A stretch of 64,000 bases of DNA from Deltaproteobacteria bacterium. Its GTDB lineage: Bacteria > Desulfobacterota > DSM-4660 > Desulfatiglandales > Desulfatiglandaceae. Below the pieces are notes generated by a model. It saw nothing but the letters and a program-made list of their open reading frames with translations, made no database searches and was not told the origin of the DNA. The stretch spans positions 1 through 64,000 of the forward strand of contig JAIPDI010000027.1 of the NCBI GenBank assembly GCA_021737785.1, read 5' to 3'. The number at the start of each line of letters is the position of its first letter. Position 1 is the first letter of the stretch. The position numbers and the translations under genes were made by a program. Positions 45,121 to 53,900 of this stretch are shown one piece after another.

Positions 45121-46248
45121 ATGACCCTTTATCGCTATATCATCAACGAGATCTGGCCCACCTTTCTGGCGAGCCTGCTGGTATTTATTTTCATCATGGT
45201 AGCGGCCCAGATGCTGTCCATTACCGAATTGATCGTCACCCGGGGCGTCGCCATTACCCGGGTGGTCGGGATGGTCCTCTACCTCCTCCCTGACATCCTG
45301 ACTTTCGCCCTTCCGGCAGTGACCCTCATGTCGGTGGTGGTGGCGTTTCTGCGCCTCTCGGCAGACAGCGAGATTATCGCCCTGAAATCGTCCGGGATCA
45401 GCCTCTATCAGATGCTCCCCCCTGTGGTGGTGTTCTCTGTGGTGGTGTTCCTGGCGGGGATTGCCATCAGCATGTTTGCGGCGCCGTGGGGCAACCGGTC
45501 GTTCAAGGACCTTTTGTTCAAGATCGCCGAGTCACGGGCGGACCTGGGGATTAAGGAACGGGTCTTTTGTGAGCCCTTTGACAATCTGGTCTTTTATGTA
45601 AACAGCTTTTCCAGGCAGGAAAAGGTATTGAAAAATGTCTTTGTGGTGGACAGCCGTGACGAGGAGGTGACCAATACTATTGTGGCCGAGGAAGGCCGGA
45701 TGATTGTGCAGCCCGAGCAGCGCATTATCACCATTTTCTTTTCAAAGGGCACCATATTCGCGGTAGAAAAAAACCTGAATACCGCCCGGACCATCAAATT
45801 CAACACATATGGCTTAACCATCGGCCTGAAAGATGTTATGAAGAACCTTGAGTCTAGGCAAAAGGCGCCCCATGAGTTACCTGTGGGGGAACTGATCCGG
45901 CAGATCAAGGCGTCTCCGAAAGGGGATGTGGACCGAAGCAAGATGATGAGGGAACTTTTTGAGAAGTTCTCCATCCCCCTGGCCGTGATCTTCATGGGGA
46001 TCATCGGGGTTCCACTCGGCGCCCAGATGAGGGCCAAGGGACGCACCGCGGGAATCGGGGTGAGTCTGGCGGTCTTTTCCATCTACTACATCTGCTTGAT
46101 GGTCGTGCGGAGCATCAGTTCCAGCGGTTCGGTTCCCCCTGCCGCGGGCGTATGGATCCCGGACCTTTTTCTGATCATGACCATTATATATCTCCTGCGA
46201 CGCGCCGCTGATGAACGCTCGATCAATTTTCTGAAATCGAGGCATTAG
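45121..46248 (+). CDS. lptF: LptF/LptG-family permease
   Basis: A 375-residue inner-membrane permease of the LptF/YjgP type, which with LptB and LptG extracts lipopolysaccharide from the inner membrane. It starts MTLYRYIINEIWPTFLASLL, has three N-terminal membrane segments, a periplasmic beta-jellyroll (about 110-260) and three C-terminal segments (IPLAVIFMGIIGVPLGAQMR). No LptG partner is in the window. It follows the flippase-like gene by 9 bases and fits an envelope-polysaccharide operon. Confidence 0.88.
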   Translation: MTLYRYIINEIWPTFLASLLVFIFIMVAAQMLSITELIVTRGVAITRVVGMVLYLLPDILTFALPAVTLMSVVVAFLRLSADSEIIALKSSGISLYQMLPPVVVFSVVVFLAGIAISMFAAPWGNRSFKDLLFKIAESRADLGIKERVFCEPFDNLVFYVNSFSRQEKVLKNVFVVDSRDEEVTNTIVAEEGRMIVQPEQRIITIFFSKGTIFAVEKNLNTARTIKFNTYGLTIGLKDVMKNLESRQKAPHELPVGELIRQIKASPKGDVDRSKMMRELFEKFSIPLAVIFMGIIGVPLGAQMRAKGRTAGIGVSLAVFSIYYICLMVVRSISSSGSVPPAAGVWIPDLFLIMTIIYLLRRAADERSINFLKSRH

Positions 46249-46254
46249 CTGAAG

Positions 46255-48084
46255 ATGCCATTTTATTTTTATCTATCCGTTTTTGGATTCAGCGCCATCC
46301 TGTCGCTTATTCTGACTCCCCTGGCGAGAAGACTTGCCATTCGATGGGGACAGGTGGCAATGCCGAAGGATAACCGGTGGCACCGGAAAGAGACCGCCCT
46401 TATGGGCGGTGTCAGTATTTTTACGGCCATGATCACGGTCTGGATCCTGGCAGCCTACCTGACGGGCTGGTCCGCTTTCGGGCAGCCCTATCTGATCATG
46501 ATCCTCTGTTCGGGGGGGATATTCGCCCTCGGGCTCATAGATGATATCTTCAATATGGACCCGCAGCACAAACTGGCCGGCCAGGTCATTATCGCCTCAA
46601 TCCTCATATTTTTCGGGTATCGTCTCGGCTGGACCGACTCCAAGACCCTTAACCTGTTTCTGTCCATCATCTGGATTGTGGGGATCACCAATGCCTTTAA
46701 TCTCCTGGATAACATGGACGGGCTTGCATCGGGCATAGCCCTTATCGCCGGAGGCTTCCTTTTCCTTCACCTCTATTTGGACCCGGGCTCCGGCTGGATT
46801 TCCGCACCTGCTCTCCTGGCGCTCAGCGCCTATCTTGGCGCTGTCTCAGGCTTCCTGGTTTTTAATTTTAATCCGGCCTCCATATTCATGGGCGACGCGG
46901 GCAGCCTCTTTGTCGGGTTTGTACTGGCCTGCCTGACCATTACCGGGACAGCATCCCAGACGGGTGAAAGGGACTTTTTCCATCTCCTGTATGTCATTGC
47001 CATCCCTGTGCTGATCCTGTTTATTCCCATCCTGGATACCGGTTTCGTCAGCCTGATGCGCAAACTGTTCCGCCGGCCTATTTCTCAGGGGGGGCGTGAC
47101 CACTCTTCCCACCGCCTGGTGGCCATCGGTTTTTCCGAGAAAAAAGCGGTCCTGGTCCTCTACGCCTTTTCCGGCGTATCCGGACTGATGGCCCTCGCCA
47201 TCAACCGCTTCAACACCGGCACCAGTCTGGTCCTCATTGCCATATACCTCCTCTTCATCGTATTTTTCTGGATCTATCTGGCAAGGGTAAAGGTGTATTC
47301 GGAAAAGTCGATCCTATCCGGCGAGGTTTCAGGCCTGGTGACGCCTCTCCTGATTGATATGACGTTCAGACGGCGGATTTTCGAGGTCCTTCTGGATCTG
47401 GTCCTGATTACCGTGGCATACTATACGGCCTATCTTCTCCGGTTTGAGGGGACCATCGGGCCCAATTTTGATTTTTTTCTCCACTCCCTCCCCATCGTCA
47501 TCGCCTGTCAGATCCTCTTTTTTTATGTTTTCGGCATCTACCGGGGCGTGTGGGAGAACACGAGCGTTCGGGATCTGATCTCCTATGGAAAGGCGATTAC
47601 GGCCGGGACTGTTCTCCCCATCCTGATCCTTCTGTTTATCTATCGGTTTTACAGCTTTTCCCGAGCCGTTTTTGTCATCTACTGGGGGTTGATGCTCATC
47701 CTGGTATCACTTTCGAGGCTTTCTTTCCGGCTCCTGGATGAGGGGGTCCGCGGCGCCAACAGGGAGGGGAGGCGCGTCCTGGTGTACGGCGCCGGCCTCG
47801 GCGGGCAGATGGTTCTCAGGGAGATTGAAACCAACCGGGATCTCGGCTTGACAGTGGCGGGCTTCATGGACGACAATCCGCGCATACAGCGGACAAGCCT
47901 CCGCAGCTATCCGGTATTCGGGGGCTTTAAGGACCTGGAACGGATCATCGCCGACCAGAAGATCCAGGAGATCATCATCTCTTTCAAGATGAACAGCTCG
48001 GAGAAAAGGAGGGAAATCAAGAGATGGTGTGAAGAGATGGGCGTCGACGTGGAGGTAAAGGAGATGCGCCTCACCATCACTTAG
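46255..48084 (+). CDS. WecA/MraY-like transferase fused to FlaA1-type N-terminal region
   Basis: A 609-residue fusion. Residues 1-350 form a polytopic glycosyl-1-phosphate transferase of the WecA/TagO type, with the family motifs FALGLIDDIFNMDPQHKLAG, FNLLDNMDGLASGIALIAGG and IFMGDAGSLFVGF. Residues 365-500 are four more membrane segments of the kind that open CapD/FlaA1-type sugar dehydratases (FEVLLDLVLITVAYYTAYLL). Residues 510-605 are the first Rossmann part only (RRVLVYGAGLGGQMVLREIE). The SDR dehydratase catalytic domain (YxxxK) is missing. The protein presumably starts lipid-linked glycan chains, with a nucleotide-binding tail of unknown use. Its stop overlaps the convergent mobA by eight bases. 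Confidence 0.85.
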   Translation: MPFYFYLSVFGFSAILSLILTPLARRLAIRWGQVAMPKDNRWHRKETALMGGVSIFTAMITVWILAAYLTGWSAFGQPYLIMILCSGGIFALGLIDDIFNMDPQHKLAGQVIIASILIFFGYRLGWTDSKTLNLFLSIIWIVGITNAFNLLDNMDGLASGIALIAGGFLFLHLYLDPGSGWISAPALLALSAYLGAVSGFLVFNFNPASIFMGDAGSLFVGFVLACLTITGTASQTGERDFFHLLYVIAIPVLILFIPILDTGFVSLMRKLFRRPISQGGRDHSSHRLVAIGFSEKKAVLVLYAFSGVSGLMALAINRFNTGTSLVLIAIYLLFIVFFWIYLARVKVYSEKSILSGEVSGLVTPLLIDMTFRRRIFEVLLDLVLITVAYYTAYLLRFEGTIGPNFDFFLHSLPIVIACQILFFYVFGIYRGVWENTSVRDLISYGKAITAGTVLPILILLFIYRFYSFSRAVFVIYWGLMLILVSLSRLSFRLLDEGVRGANREGRRVLVYGAGLGGQMVLREIETNRDLGLTVAGFMDDNPRIQRTSLRSYPVFGGFKDLERIIADQKIQEIIISFKMNSSEKRREIKRWCEEMGVDVEVKEMRLTIT

Positions 48085-48826
48085 GCGTTAAAGCCCTGAG
48101 GGCGTCACCCGGCCCGGGTTCCGACCGGGAGGCGCCATGTTGCTGCGAGCGATCTCCGGGTGCAATCCCTTGTCCGGACCTGGATCGTGCCAGTCGCCTC
48201 AATTCATCGGGGGTATTGATATTCAGAAAGGATGTCAGGTCAGGATCCCATCTCCTGACCTCATCCTCATCCACAAAGCGCACCGAGACCGATGAAAAAA
48301 ACCTGAAGATCTGGTATGTCCCGGACCGGATCAGGCCTTCGATGCCGGCCAGACACCTTTTGCCATATACCCCGTGAAGGGCCTCTATCTTTCCGGAAAT
48401 CCTCGGGACCACCACGTCGAAATCATCCCTGATCGCCACCATATGCCGGATCAGACAGGGGTTGAGAAACGGCATATCGCAGGCGACAAAAAACCCCGCG
48501 CGATCCGGGATCACCTTCAGACCGGTATAAATCCCGCCCAACGGCCCCAGCCCCCGGATAACATCCTGGGCCATCGGAATCCGAAGATAGGCATATTCGT
48601 CCGGCGTGTTGGTGATCATGACGACGTGATGAAAGATGGCGCCCATGACCTGGAGCACCCTCTCGATCAGGGGCACGTGGTCCAACTCCGCCAGGGCCTT
48701 ATTTTTCCCGTAGCGGCTGCTCCGGCCCCCTGCCAGGACAACACCGGTAACGTCCTCGATCTTTTCAGCGCTGCTGGAAGCGCGATTCTCTGATTCAGGA
48801 TTCACAATTTTCCCATCCCTGTCCAC
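48077..48826 (-). CDS. mobA: Molybdenum cofactor guanylyltransferase MobA
   Basis: A 249-residue nucleotidyltransferase that links GMP to molybdopterin, making the bis-MGD cofactor of formate dehydrogenases and related enzymes. The GTP site VTGVVLAGGRSSRYGKNKAL and ACDMPFLNPCLI are family marks. It starts with GTG two bases after the fdhD stop, and the first 25 residues before the fold may be dispensable. It is coupled to fdhD, as suits two steps of the same maturation. The formate dehydrogenase itself is not in the window. Confidence 0.92.
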   Translation of the reverse strand: MDRDGKIVNPESENRASSSAEKIEDVTGVVLAGGRSSRYGKNKALAELDHVPLIERVLQVMGAIFHHVVMITNTPDEYAYLRIPMAQDVIRGLGPLGGIYTGLKVIPDRAGFFVACDMPFLNPCLIRHMVAIRDDFDVVVPRISGKIEALHGVYGKRCLAGIEGLIRSGTYQIFRFFSSVSVRFVDEDEVRRWDPDLTSFLNINTPDELRRLARSRSGQGIAPGDRSQQHGASRSEPGPGDALRALTPK

Positions 48827-48828
48827 AC

Positions 48829-49644
48829 CTAAAACCCTTGGATGCGGCGGGCATGGCTGTATATCCGGTTGGTGTCCCTGGCCAGGTCTATGAGGGTGAT
48901 ATTATAGAACTTGGCCGCTTCCACGGCCCGCGAGGTGGGACGGGACATCACCAGAAAAACAGGAAAACCGATTCTCGCCATCTTCAGGATCATCTCCAGG
49001 CTGGCGCGACCGCTCGACACCAGCGCCTTGTCTTCCGGTGGGATTCCCTGGATCAGTGAGGCGCCGATGACCTTGTCCAATGCATTGTGCCGCCCCATGT
49101 CTTCGGCATGAAGGACCTGATTTCCTTTTGAATCAAAAAGGACCGCTGCGTGAGCCCCCCCTGTCCGGATGTAGAGGGGTTGAAACGCCTTCAGCCCGTA
49201 CGAGGCCTTTTTCAGCATGTCCATGGTAAACCGATGCCTGCTCTTTACCCGCCGCAGCCTGTCCCTTAAATGATAGTAGTTTTCCGTACCGCAGATACCG
49301 CAACTGGAGTATGATATCCGCTTTCCGCTGACTGCCGAAGAAAAGGGTCCCTTGGATGCGATTTCCACCCGGGCCTCGATAATCTCATCGCCATCGGCCC
49401 GGCGGGTTGTACAAATGCTGAAATCGACGATCTCCCTGAAGTCGCTTATCAGACCTTCCGTAAAGATAAATCCGACCACTAATTCTCTGATCTTATCCGG
49501 GGTGAACATGACCAGGGTATGAGGCTGGTCATTGACGATAATCTGGAGAGGGACCTCGACCGTGAGATCGGTCAGATTGGGAGATATCCTGCCGTGGTTC
49601 AAGGTAAATGTTCGGAATGTCCGATAGATTTTGTCCGACATCAT
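48829..49644 (-). CDS. fdhD: Formate dehydrogenase accessory sulfurtransferase FdhD
   Basis: A 271-residue protein that passes sulfur from IscS to the molybdenum cofactor of formate dehydrogenase. The reactive C-x2-C lies in SSCGICGTE, and the C-terminal half has HAEDMGRHNALDKVIG and the SSGRASLEMILKMARIGFPV block. The start is one of two adjacent ATGs without a good ribosome site. Together with mobA it points to a bis-MGD formate dehydrogenase, an enzyme that is often a selenoprotein. Confidence 0.94.
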   Translation of the reverse strand: MMSDKIYRTFRTFTLNHGRISPNLTDLTVEVPLQIIVNDQPHTLVMFTPDKIRELVVGFIFTEGLISDFREIVDFSICTTRRADGDEIIEARVEIASKGPFSSAVSGKRISYSSCGICGTENYYHLRDRLRRVKSRHRFTMDMLKKASYGLKAFQPLYIRTGGAHAAVLFDSKGNQVLHAEDMGRHNALDKVIGASLIQGIPPEDKALVSSGRASLEMILKMARIGFPVFLVMSRPTSRAVEAAKFYNITLIDLARDTNRIYSHARRIQGF

Positions 49645-49784
49645 GATTTACAGTATCCAGTCACGCTTCCTGCGGGATCTACGCATTACGCCCATTAAAC
49701 AAACCAAATTTCAGATATCCGGCAATCACCATCCCATGTTTACATGAAAACAGGGCGTCAGGGCAAAAAAAAGTGCACATTTGA

Positions 49785-49812
49785 TTGACATCAGGAAACA
49801 AAATGGTATGGT
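49785..49812 (+). promoter_or_regulatory. Sigma-70 promoter before infA
   Basis: TTGACA (49,785-49,790), a 16-base spacer and TATGGT (49,807-49,812). It lies in a 331-base gap between the divergent fdhD and infA genes and leaves a leader of about 155 bases. Nothing else is evident in the gap. Confidence 0.6.
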
Positions 49813-49975
49813 AAGAGTTTCATATGAACCTTCTGCGAGCAATAGGAATCCTGCGGCTTCACAGACACTCTCCCTGACTGCTGACAGCCGTCCGAAAGCG
49901 GGGAAACCTCTTTTAACGCATCAGAACGAAATCGGCAATCTTTATTAAAGACTTTCATGCCGAGAAAGGAGCAAC

Positions 49976-50191
49976 TTGAGTCGAAATGATCTCATCCAGT
50001 TAGAGGGAGTCGTCGCCAAGGTCCTGGGTGGCGGCAGCATGGAAATCCAATGCGAAAACAATATGGTCGTAAGGGGTGTGCTTTCCGGGAGGATGAAGAA
50101 ACACCGGATCAAGGTCATGGTTGGAGACAAGGTCCAGGTCAGCGTCTCACCCTACGACACCTCTCATGGATTAATCACCTACCGTTTTTGA
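49976..50191 (+). CDS. infA: Translation initiation factor IF-1
   Basis: A 71-residue S1/OB-fold protein with the IF-1 layout: IQLEGVVAKVLGGGSMEIQC, a turn with HRIKVMVGDKVQVSVSPYD and a short C-terminal strand GLITYRF. The start is a TTG with AAAGGAG upstream. It lacks the usual neighbours (rpmJ, secY). Many deltaproteobacteria carry more than one infA-like gene, so this may be a paralogue. Confidence 0.9.
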   Translation: MSRNDLIQLEGVVAKVLGGGSMEIQCENNMVVRGVLSGRMKKHRIKVMVGDKVQVSVSPYDTSHGLITYRF

Positions 50192-50202
50192 GCCCTTGCC
50201 TC

Positions 50203-50610
50203 TCACGAATCTCTTTCACAGAGTTCCACCAGGACGCCGTTGGTTTCTTTGGGATGGATAAAGGCGATTCTTGCGCCCCCGGCCCCGCGTCGAGCCTCTT
50301 GATCGATCAGGCGCACCCCTTTTTCCTTGAGCTCCGCGAGAGCCTCATCGATATTTTCCACTCGAAAGGCCACGTGCTGGACCCCTTCTCCGCGTGCATT
50401 GATATATTTGGCAACCGGTCCGTCCGGATCGGTGGACTCCAGCAGTTCCACTTCGCTGTCGGTGACCGGGATAAACGCCACGTTCACCTTCTGGTCCGCG
50501 ACATTTTCTATCCCGGTTATCTTAAGACCGAGGATGTCGGTATAAAATTTGCCCGCAGCTTCAATGCCGTTGACGGCGATACCGATATGATCAATATGCT
50601 TTACCTTCAT
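50203..50610 (-). CDS. mce: Methylmalonyl-CoA epimerase
   Basis: A 135-residue vicinal-oxygen-chelate enzyme that interconverts the two epimers of methylmalonyl-CoA in propionate metabolism. The two halves each carry metal ligands: HIDHIGIAV, FIPVTDSEVELLES, GVQHVAFRV and NGVLVELCE. The start at 50,610 is chosen because GGAGG lies just upstream of two adjacent ATGs. The mutase that uses its product is B12-dependent, in keeping with other B12 genes here. Confidence 0.94.
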   Translation of the reverse strand: MKVKHIDHIGIAVNGIEAAGKFYTDILGLKITGIENVADQKVNVAFIPVTDSEVELLESTDPDGPVAKYINARGEGVQHVAFRVENIDEALAELKEKGVRLIDQEARRGAGGARIAFIHPKETNGVLVELCERDS

Positions 50611-50821
50611 CATCTCCTCCTGTCGGATTCTCCCGCCGGATCCCAAGAAGACGCCATCCCCTAGGGGGTCACCGATTCCGATGGAAACTCACACAAACCG
50701 TTTAACAGCCATCGCTAAAAGCCCTTGCCTTTACAGACCTGTATGATTATTATAGGACAATTTTCAGCTGCGATATCAGCAACCGTACCATAACTTCAAT
50801 ATCAAATCCAAGGTTTTCTCA

Positions 50822-51070
50822 ATGAATGACAGCCCGTATGACTTTGCACGTCCCCCTGCCCAAACCAGGGCGCGCCCGGATCATTTCAGGGAACTGGATG
50901 CCACCGAACTCTACTGCCCCAACTGCGGGCGTGCGGTTCCGGTCAATAAATTCCTTCTCCTGGTCCTGCCGGACGGTGACAGATATGAATATCGGTGTAA
51001 ATACTGCGGCACCAAGGTGGGGGACAAGGTCGATCATTCCGGACAGTTTTACGGCATCCTGAAGGGTTGA
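50822..51070 (+). CDS. Small zinc-ribbon protein
   Basis: An 82-residue protein with two C-x2-C pairs (CPNCGRAV and CKYCGTKV) about 28 residues apart, a classical zinc ribbon, preceded by a charged tail. Such proteins usually bind nucleic acid or another protein. No ribosome site is obvious upstream. The function is unknown, but the spacing of cysteines strongly argues that it is a real gene. Confidence 0.65.
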   Translation: MNDSPYDFARPPAQTRARPDHFRELDATELYCPNCGRAVPVNKFLLLVLPDGDRYEYRCKYCGTKVGDKVDHSGQFYGILKG

Positions 51071-51178
51071 GATGCCCATCGCGTCATCTTTACTCGTTAA
51101 TATCCATATGCATCAAAAACAGGCAGCCCTGTGTCAAGGCCCGGCCAGGGTGTCATACCCATTTAATGAAGGAGCTCC

Positions 51179-52765
51179 ATGAAAACAAAGACAACTCTCC
51201 TGTTCGGCGTCCTTGCGATGCTGTCCCTGTTCACCCTCATCCAGGCGGCTGTTTCTGCAGATGAGACCCCGAAAAAGATCGCTGTGCTCCCCTTTACCAT
51301 GAACGCGGACCGTGACCTCGGCTTCCTGCAGACCGGGATCATGGATATGCTCAATTCGCGACTGGCCTGGAAGGGAAAAGTGCAGATTATCGAAAAAGGC
51401 GTGGTCCAAAAGGAGATTGAGGCGGTGCCCGGCCCTTTGGATAAGGAAAAGGCATTGCGCGTGGGGAGTGCCCTGGGGGCCGACTATGTAATCCTGGGAA
51501 GTCTCACCGTTTTTGGAGAGAGCGTGAGCATCGATGCCAAAATCCTTGATGTGGCCAAATCAGATGAATTGGTTACCGCCTTTGACCAGTCCAAAGGGAT
51601 GGACGGGGTGATCCCCACCGTGAACCAGTTCGCCGAAGATATCAACGCCAAGATTACGGGGAAAGAGGTATACCGGCCGGAGCGTTATGCCGATGAGGAG
51701 CAACGGGCATCCTCCGGACCGATTATCGCCACGGGAGACGGGACGGGCGACTCCGGAAGCACCAGGCCGTCTTATGTTCAGCGCTATAAGCTGGAAATCC
51801 GGGGCCTGGACGTGGGGGACGTGGATGGTGACGGAAAGATGGAACTGGTAATGATCGACAAAGACACGGTGTACGTCTACAAGTGGGGGAAAAACAGGCT
51901 TCTTCTGTTCAGGGAGGTTAAGGGGACCTGGTCGCCCAATTTCATCTATGTGAGTATTGCCGATCTGAGCGGCGACGGCCGGGACGAGATATACGTGAGC
52001 AACCTGACCGCCTCGAACGCGTCCACCTTTGTCCTGGAATGGGACGGCAACAACTTCAAAGAGATTACAGGCAGGGAAAGCTGGCTGATCCGGGTGGTCG
52101 ATCTCCCCGGACGGGGCAAGACGCTCCTGGGACAGAAGCGGTCAACCGAGGGAAAGTATATCGGAGATGTCTATGTACTGAAACGGGAGGGGAATGGGTT
52201 TGTCGCCACCGAGCCTTTAAAACTGCCGAGATATTCAAATGTCTTCAATTTTGTCCAGAGCGACCTGGAAGGGAAGGGGGCGATATATACGACCCTTCTG
52301 GATCCCTACGAGCATCTTATCGTGTACAATCAGGAAGGGGAGCGTCTGTGGAAAAGCGATGAATATTTCGGTGGGAGCATCAGCTATATGGAATATATGG
52401 ATGTCAATGTCAACCGTATGGTCCACACGGGGATACGGCTCTTTATCCCCTCCCCCATTTTTCTGTATGATGTCAACGAAGATGGAAAGCAGGAGATCGT
52501 CATTTGTCAGAACCACTCGAAGGTGGCGCGCATATTCGGAGATCTCCGCTGGTTCGGCAGCGGCAAGGTCCATTTCCTGGAATGGGACGGTGCCGGTCTT
52601 CTCACGAACTGGGTGACCCCTAAGACGTCGGGGACAACCGTCGGGTACAAGGTCGCCGATCTGGATGGTGACGGTCTTCTGGAACTCGTCGTGGCCTCCG
52701 TCACCAGCGAGAGCTACTTTGTAGGGCTGCCCCAGAGCCGACTTCTTGTGTATGATCTCAAGTAG
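51179..52765 (+). CDS. Exported FlgO/TolB-like plus FG-GAP repeat protein
   Basis: A 528-residue exported protein (signal peptide ending VSA). Residues 35-165 resemble the small alpha/beta domain of FlgO and CsgG-like proteins (KKIAVLPFTMNADRDLGFLQ, ALRVGSALGADYVILGSLTV). From about 200 to the end there are FG-GAP/VCBS-type propeller blades with calcium-binding loops (DVDGDGKMELVM, DLSGDGRDEIYV, DVNEDGKQEIVI, DLDGDGLLELVV). AAGGAG lies upstream. Such proteins sit in the periplasm or outer membrane and bind ligands. The exact role is unknown. Confidence 0.8.
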   Translation: MKTKTTLLFGVLAMLSLFTLIQAAVSADETPKKIAVLPFTMNADRDLGFLQTGIMDMLNSRLAWKGKVQIIEKGVVQKEIEAVPGPLDKEKALRVGSALGADYVILGSLTVFGESVSIDAKILDVAKSDELVTAFDQSKGMDGVIPTVNQFAEDINAKITGKEVYRPERYADEEQRASSGPIIATGDGTGDSGSTRPSYVQRYKLEIRGLDVGDVDGDGKMELVMIDKDTVYVYKWGKNRLLLFREVKGTWSPNFIYVSIADLSGDGRDEIYVSNLTASNASTFVLEWDGNNFKEITGRESWLIRVVDLPGRGKTLLGQKRSTEGKYIGDVYVLKREGNGFVATEPLKLPRYSNVFNFVQSDLEGKGAIYTTLLDPYEHLIVYNQEGERLWKSDEYFGGSISYMEYMDVNVNRMVHTGIRLFIPSPIFLYDVNEDGKQEIVICQNHSKVARIFGDLRWFGSGKVHFLEWDGAGLLTNWVTPKTSGTTVGYKVADLDGDGLLELVVASVTSESYFVGLPQSRLLVYDLK

Positions 52766-52866
52766 ATGAAGGGACCGTAATGCCGCACCCGGTATCCGGA
52801 TCCGGCATCCGGCGGGGGTGTAAAATTGTTAATTGTAAATATATGTCATGATGGATCAGAGGGGTT

Positions 52867-53892
52867 ATGAGAGTGAAGAAAGGCGTTTTTACAGCTTTTT
52901 GCGGCATTTTAGGAGTTTTTTTAGTGACCTTTGGTTCCGGCGCCCAGGAGGAGACCCCGGGGACAGCGTCGGTCTCCTTCCCTGAACCCGCCTATACCTT
53001 CGACGCTGTATTTGAAGGGACGTCTGTTTCGCATGAGTTTGTCATCCGGAACAAAGGGACAGCGATTCTCGAGGTCAAACGGGTTGAGGGAGGGTGAGGG
53101 TGCGTCGTTGCCTCCTTCACGAGGGAGATCCCGCCGGACGGCGAGGGAAAAATTTCTGTAAAGGTGAATACGAGCGGTTATGGCGCAAGGACCCTGAAGA
53201 AGACGATCTCGGTGTATACCAACGATCACCAGCATCCGGTCTCGGGCCTCACAGTGACGGGCGAGGTCAAGAGGTTGGCAATTGTTACCCCGTCAAGGGT
53301 CGCACTGAACGGCGAGGTCGGAGAGAACCTGAGGATTGCGGTGAAGATCTCACCCGTCTCAAAGGGACTGTTTGAGAGCATCGCGGCAAAGGCGGATCGG
53401 GGAGAGCACATCCGTCTCACCCTGACCGAAGAAAAGGGAACAACCGGGGACAAGATCTATACCCTGGTGGTGGAAAATACGAAGATAACAGCGGGACAAT
53501 TCCATGACATCATCCGTCTCCGAACCACAGACAAGATCCAGAAGGAAATCCTGATACCGGTTTCGGGAAATATCCGGCCCCTCCAGATTGCCGCTGTTCA
53601 GCCTCGCCACCTGGTACTTAACGGACCTGCCGGGAAATCGATCAAGGGGGTGGTCACCATTGTTCCCCGGGACGGCTATCCCTTTTCCATCATCGAGACC
53701 AAGGCCCACAGCGGAACATTTATCAAGTGGGATCTTCAGGAATCCGTAAACTCCGGGAAAAAGATCTATACGCTTACGGTCGAAAATCTGAAAACCGAAA
53801 AGGGGCGGTATTACGACGGCATTTTCTTAAAGACGGATCGTAAAGACCTGCCGGAAATACGGATCAGCGTATCTGGCCGTATCACAGATTAG
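52867..53892 (+). CDS. DUF1573 exported protein, candidate selenoprotein (UGA77)
   Basis: Read through the UGA at 53,095-53,097 this is a 341-residue protein with a signal peptide (about 1-27). The first domain (about 35-135) is DUF1573, an immunoglobulin-like fold whose conserved motif is C-G-C-T/V; here it reads EGG-U77-G-C-VVASF, so UGA takes the place of the first cysteine. The frame then runs on with good family sequence (EIPPDGEGKISVKVNTSGYG). Two further immunoglobulin-like repeats follow to residue 341 (similar blocks around 150-240 and 250-340). Starting translation after the UGA would remove the heart of the domain. A gene broken by a point mutation is the alternative, but no other lesion is seen. 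Confidence 0.78.
53095..53148 (+). promoter_or_regulatory. UGA (Sec) codon and weaker SECIS candidate
   Basis: After UGA (53,095-53,097), UCCC-GCC (53,129-53,135) pairs with GGC (53,140-53,142) and GGGA (53,145-53,148) across a two-base bulge, leaving an apical loop GGAC. The stem is strong and the loop begins GG, but 38 bases separate UGA from the loop, just past the usual limit. A nearer, mismatched stem (53,098-53,103 with 53,110-53,115) has a GU-starting loop. Confidence 0.4.
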
Positions 53893-53900
53893 CGGAATCG

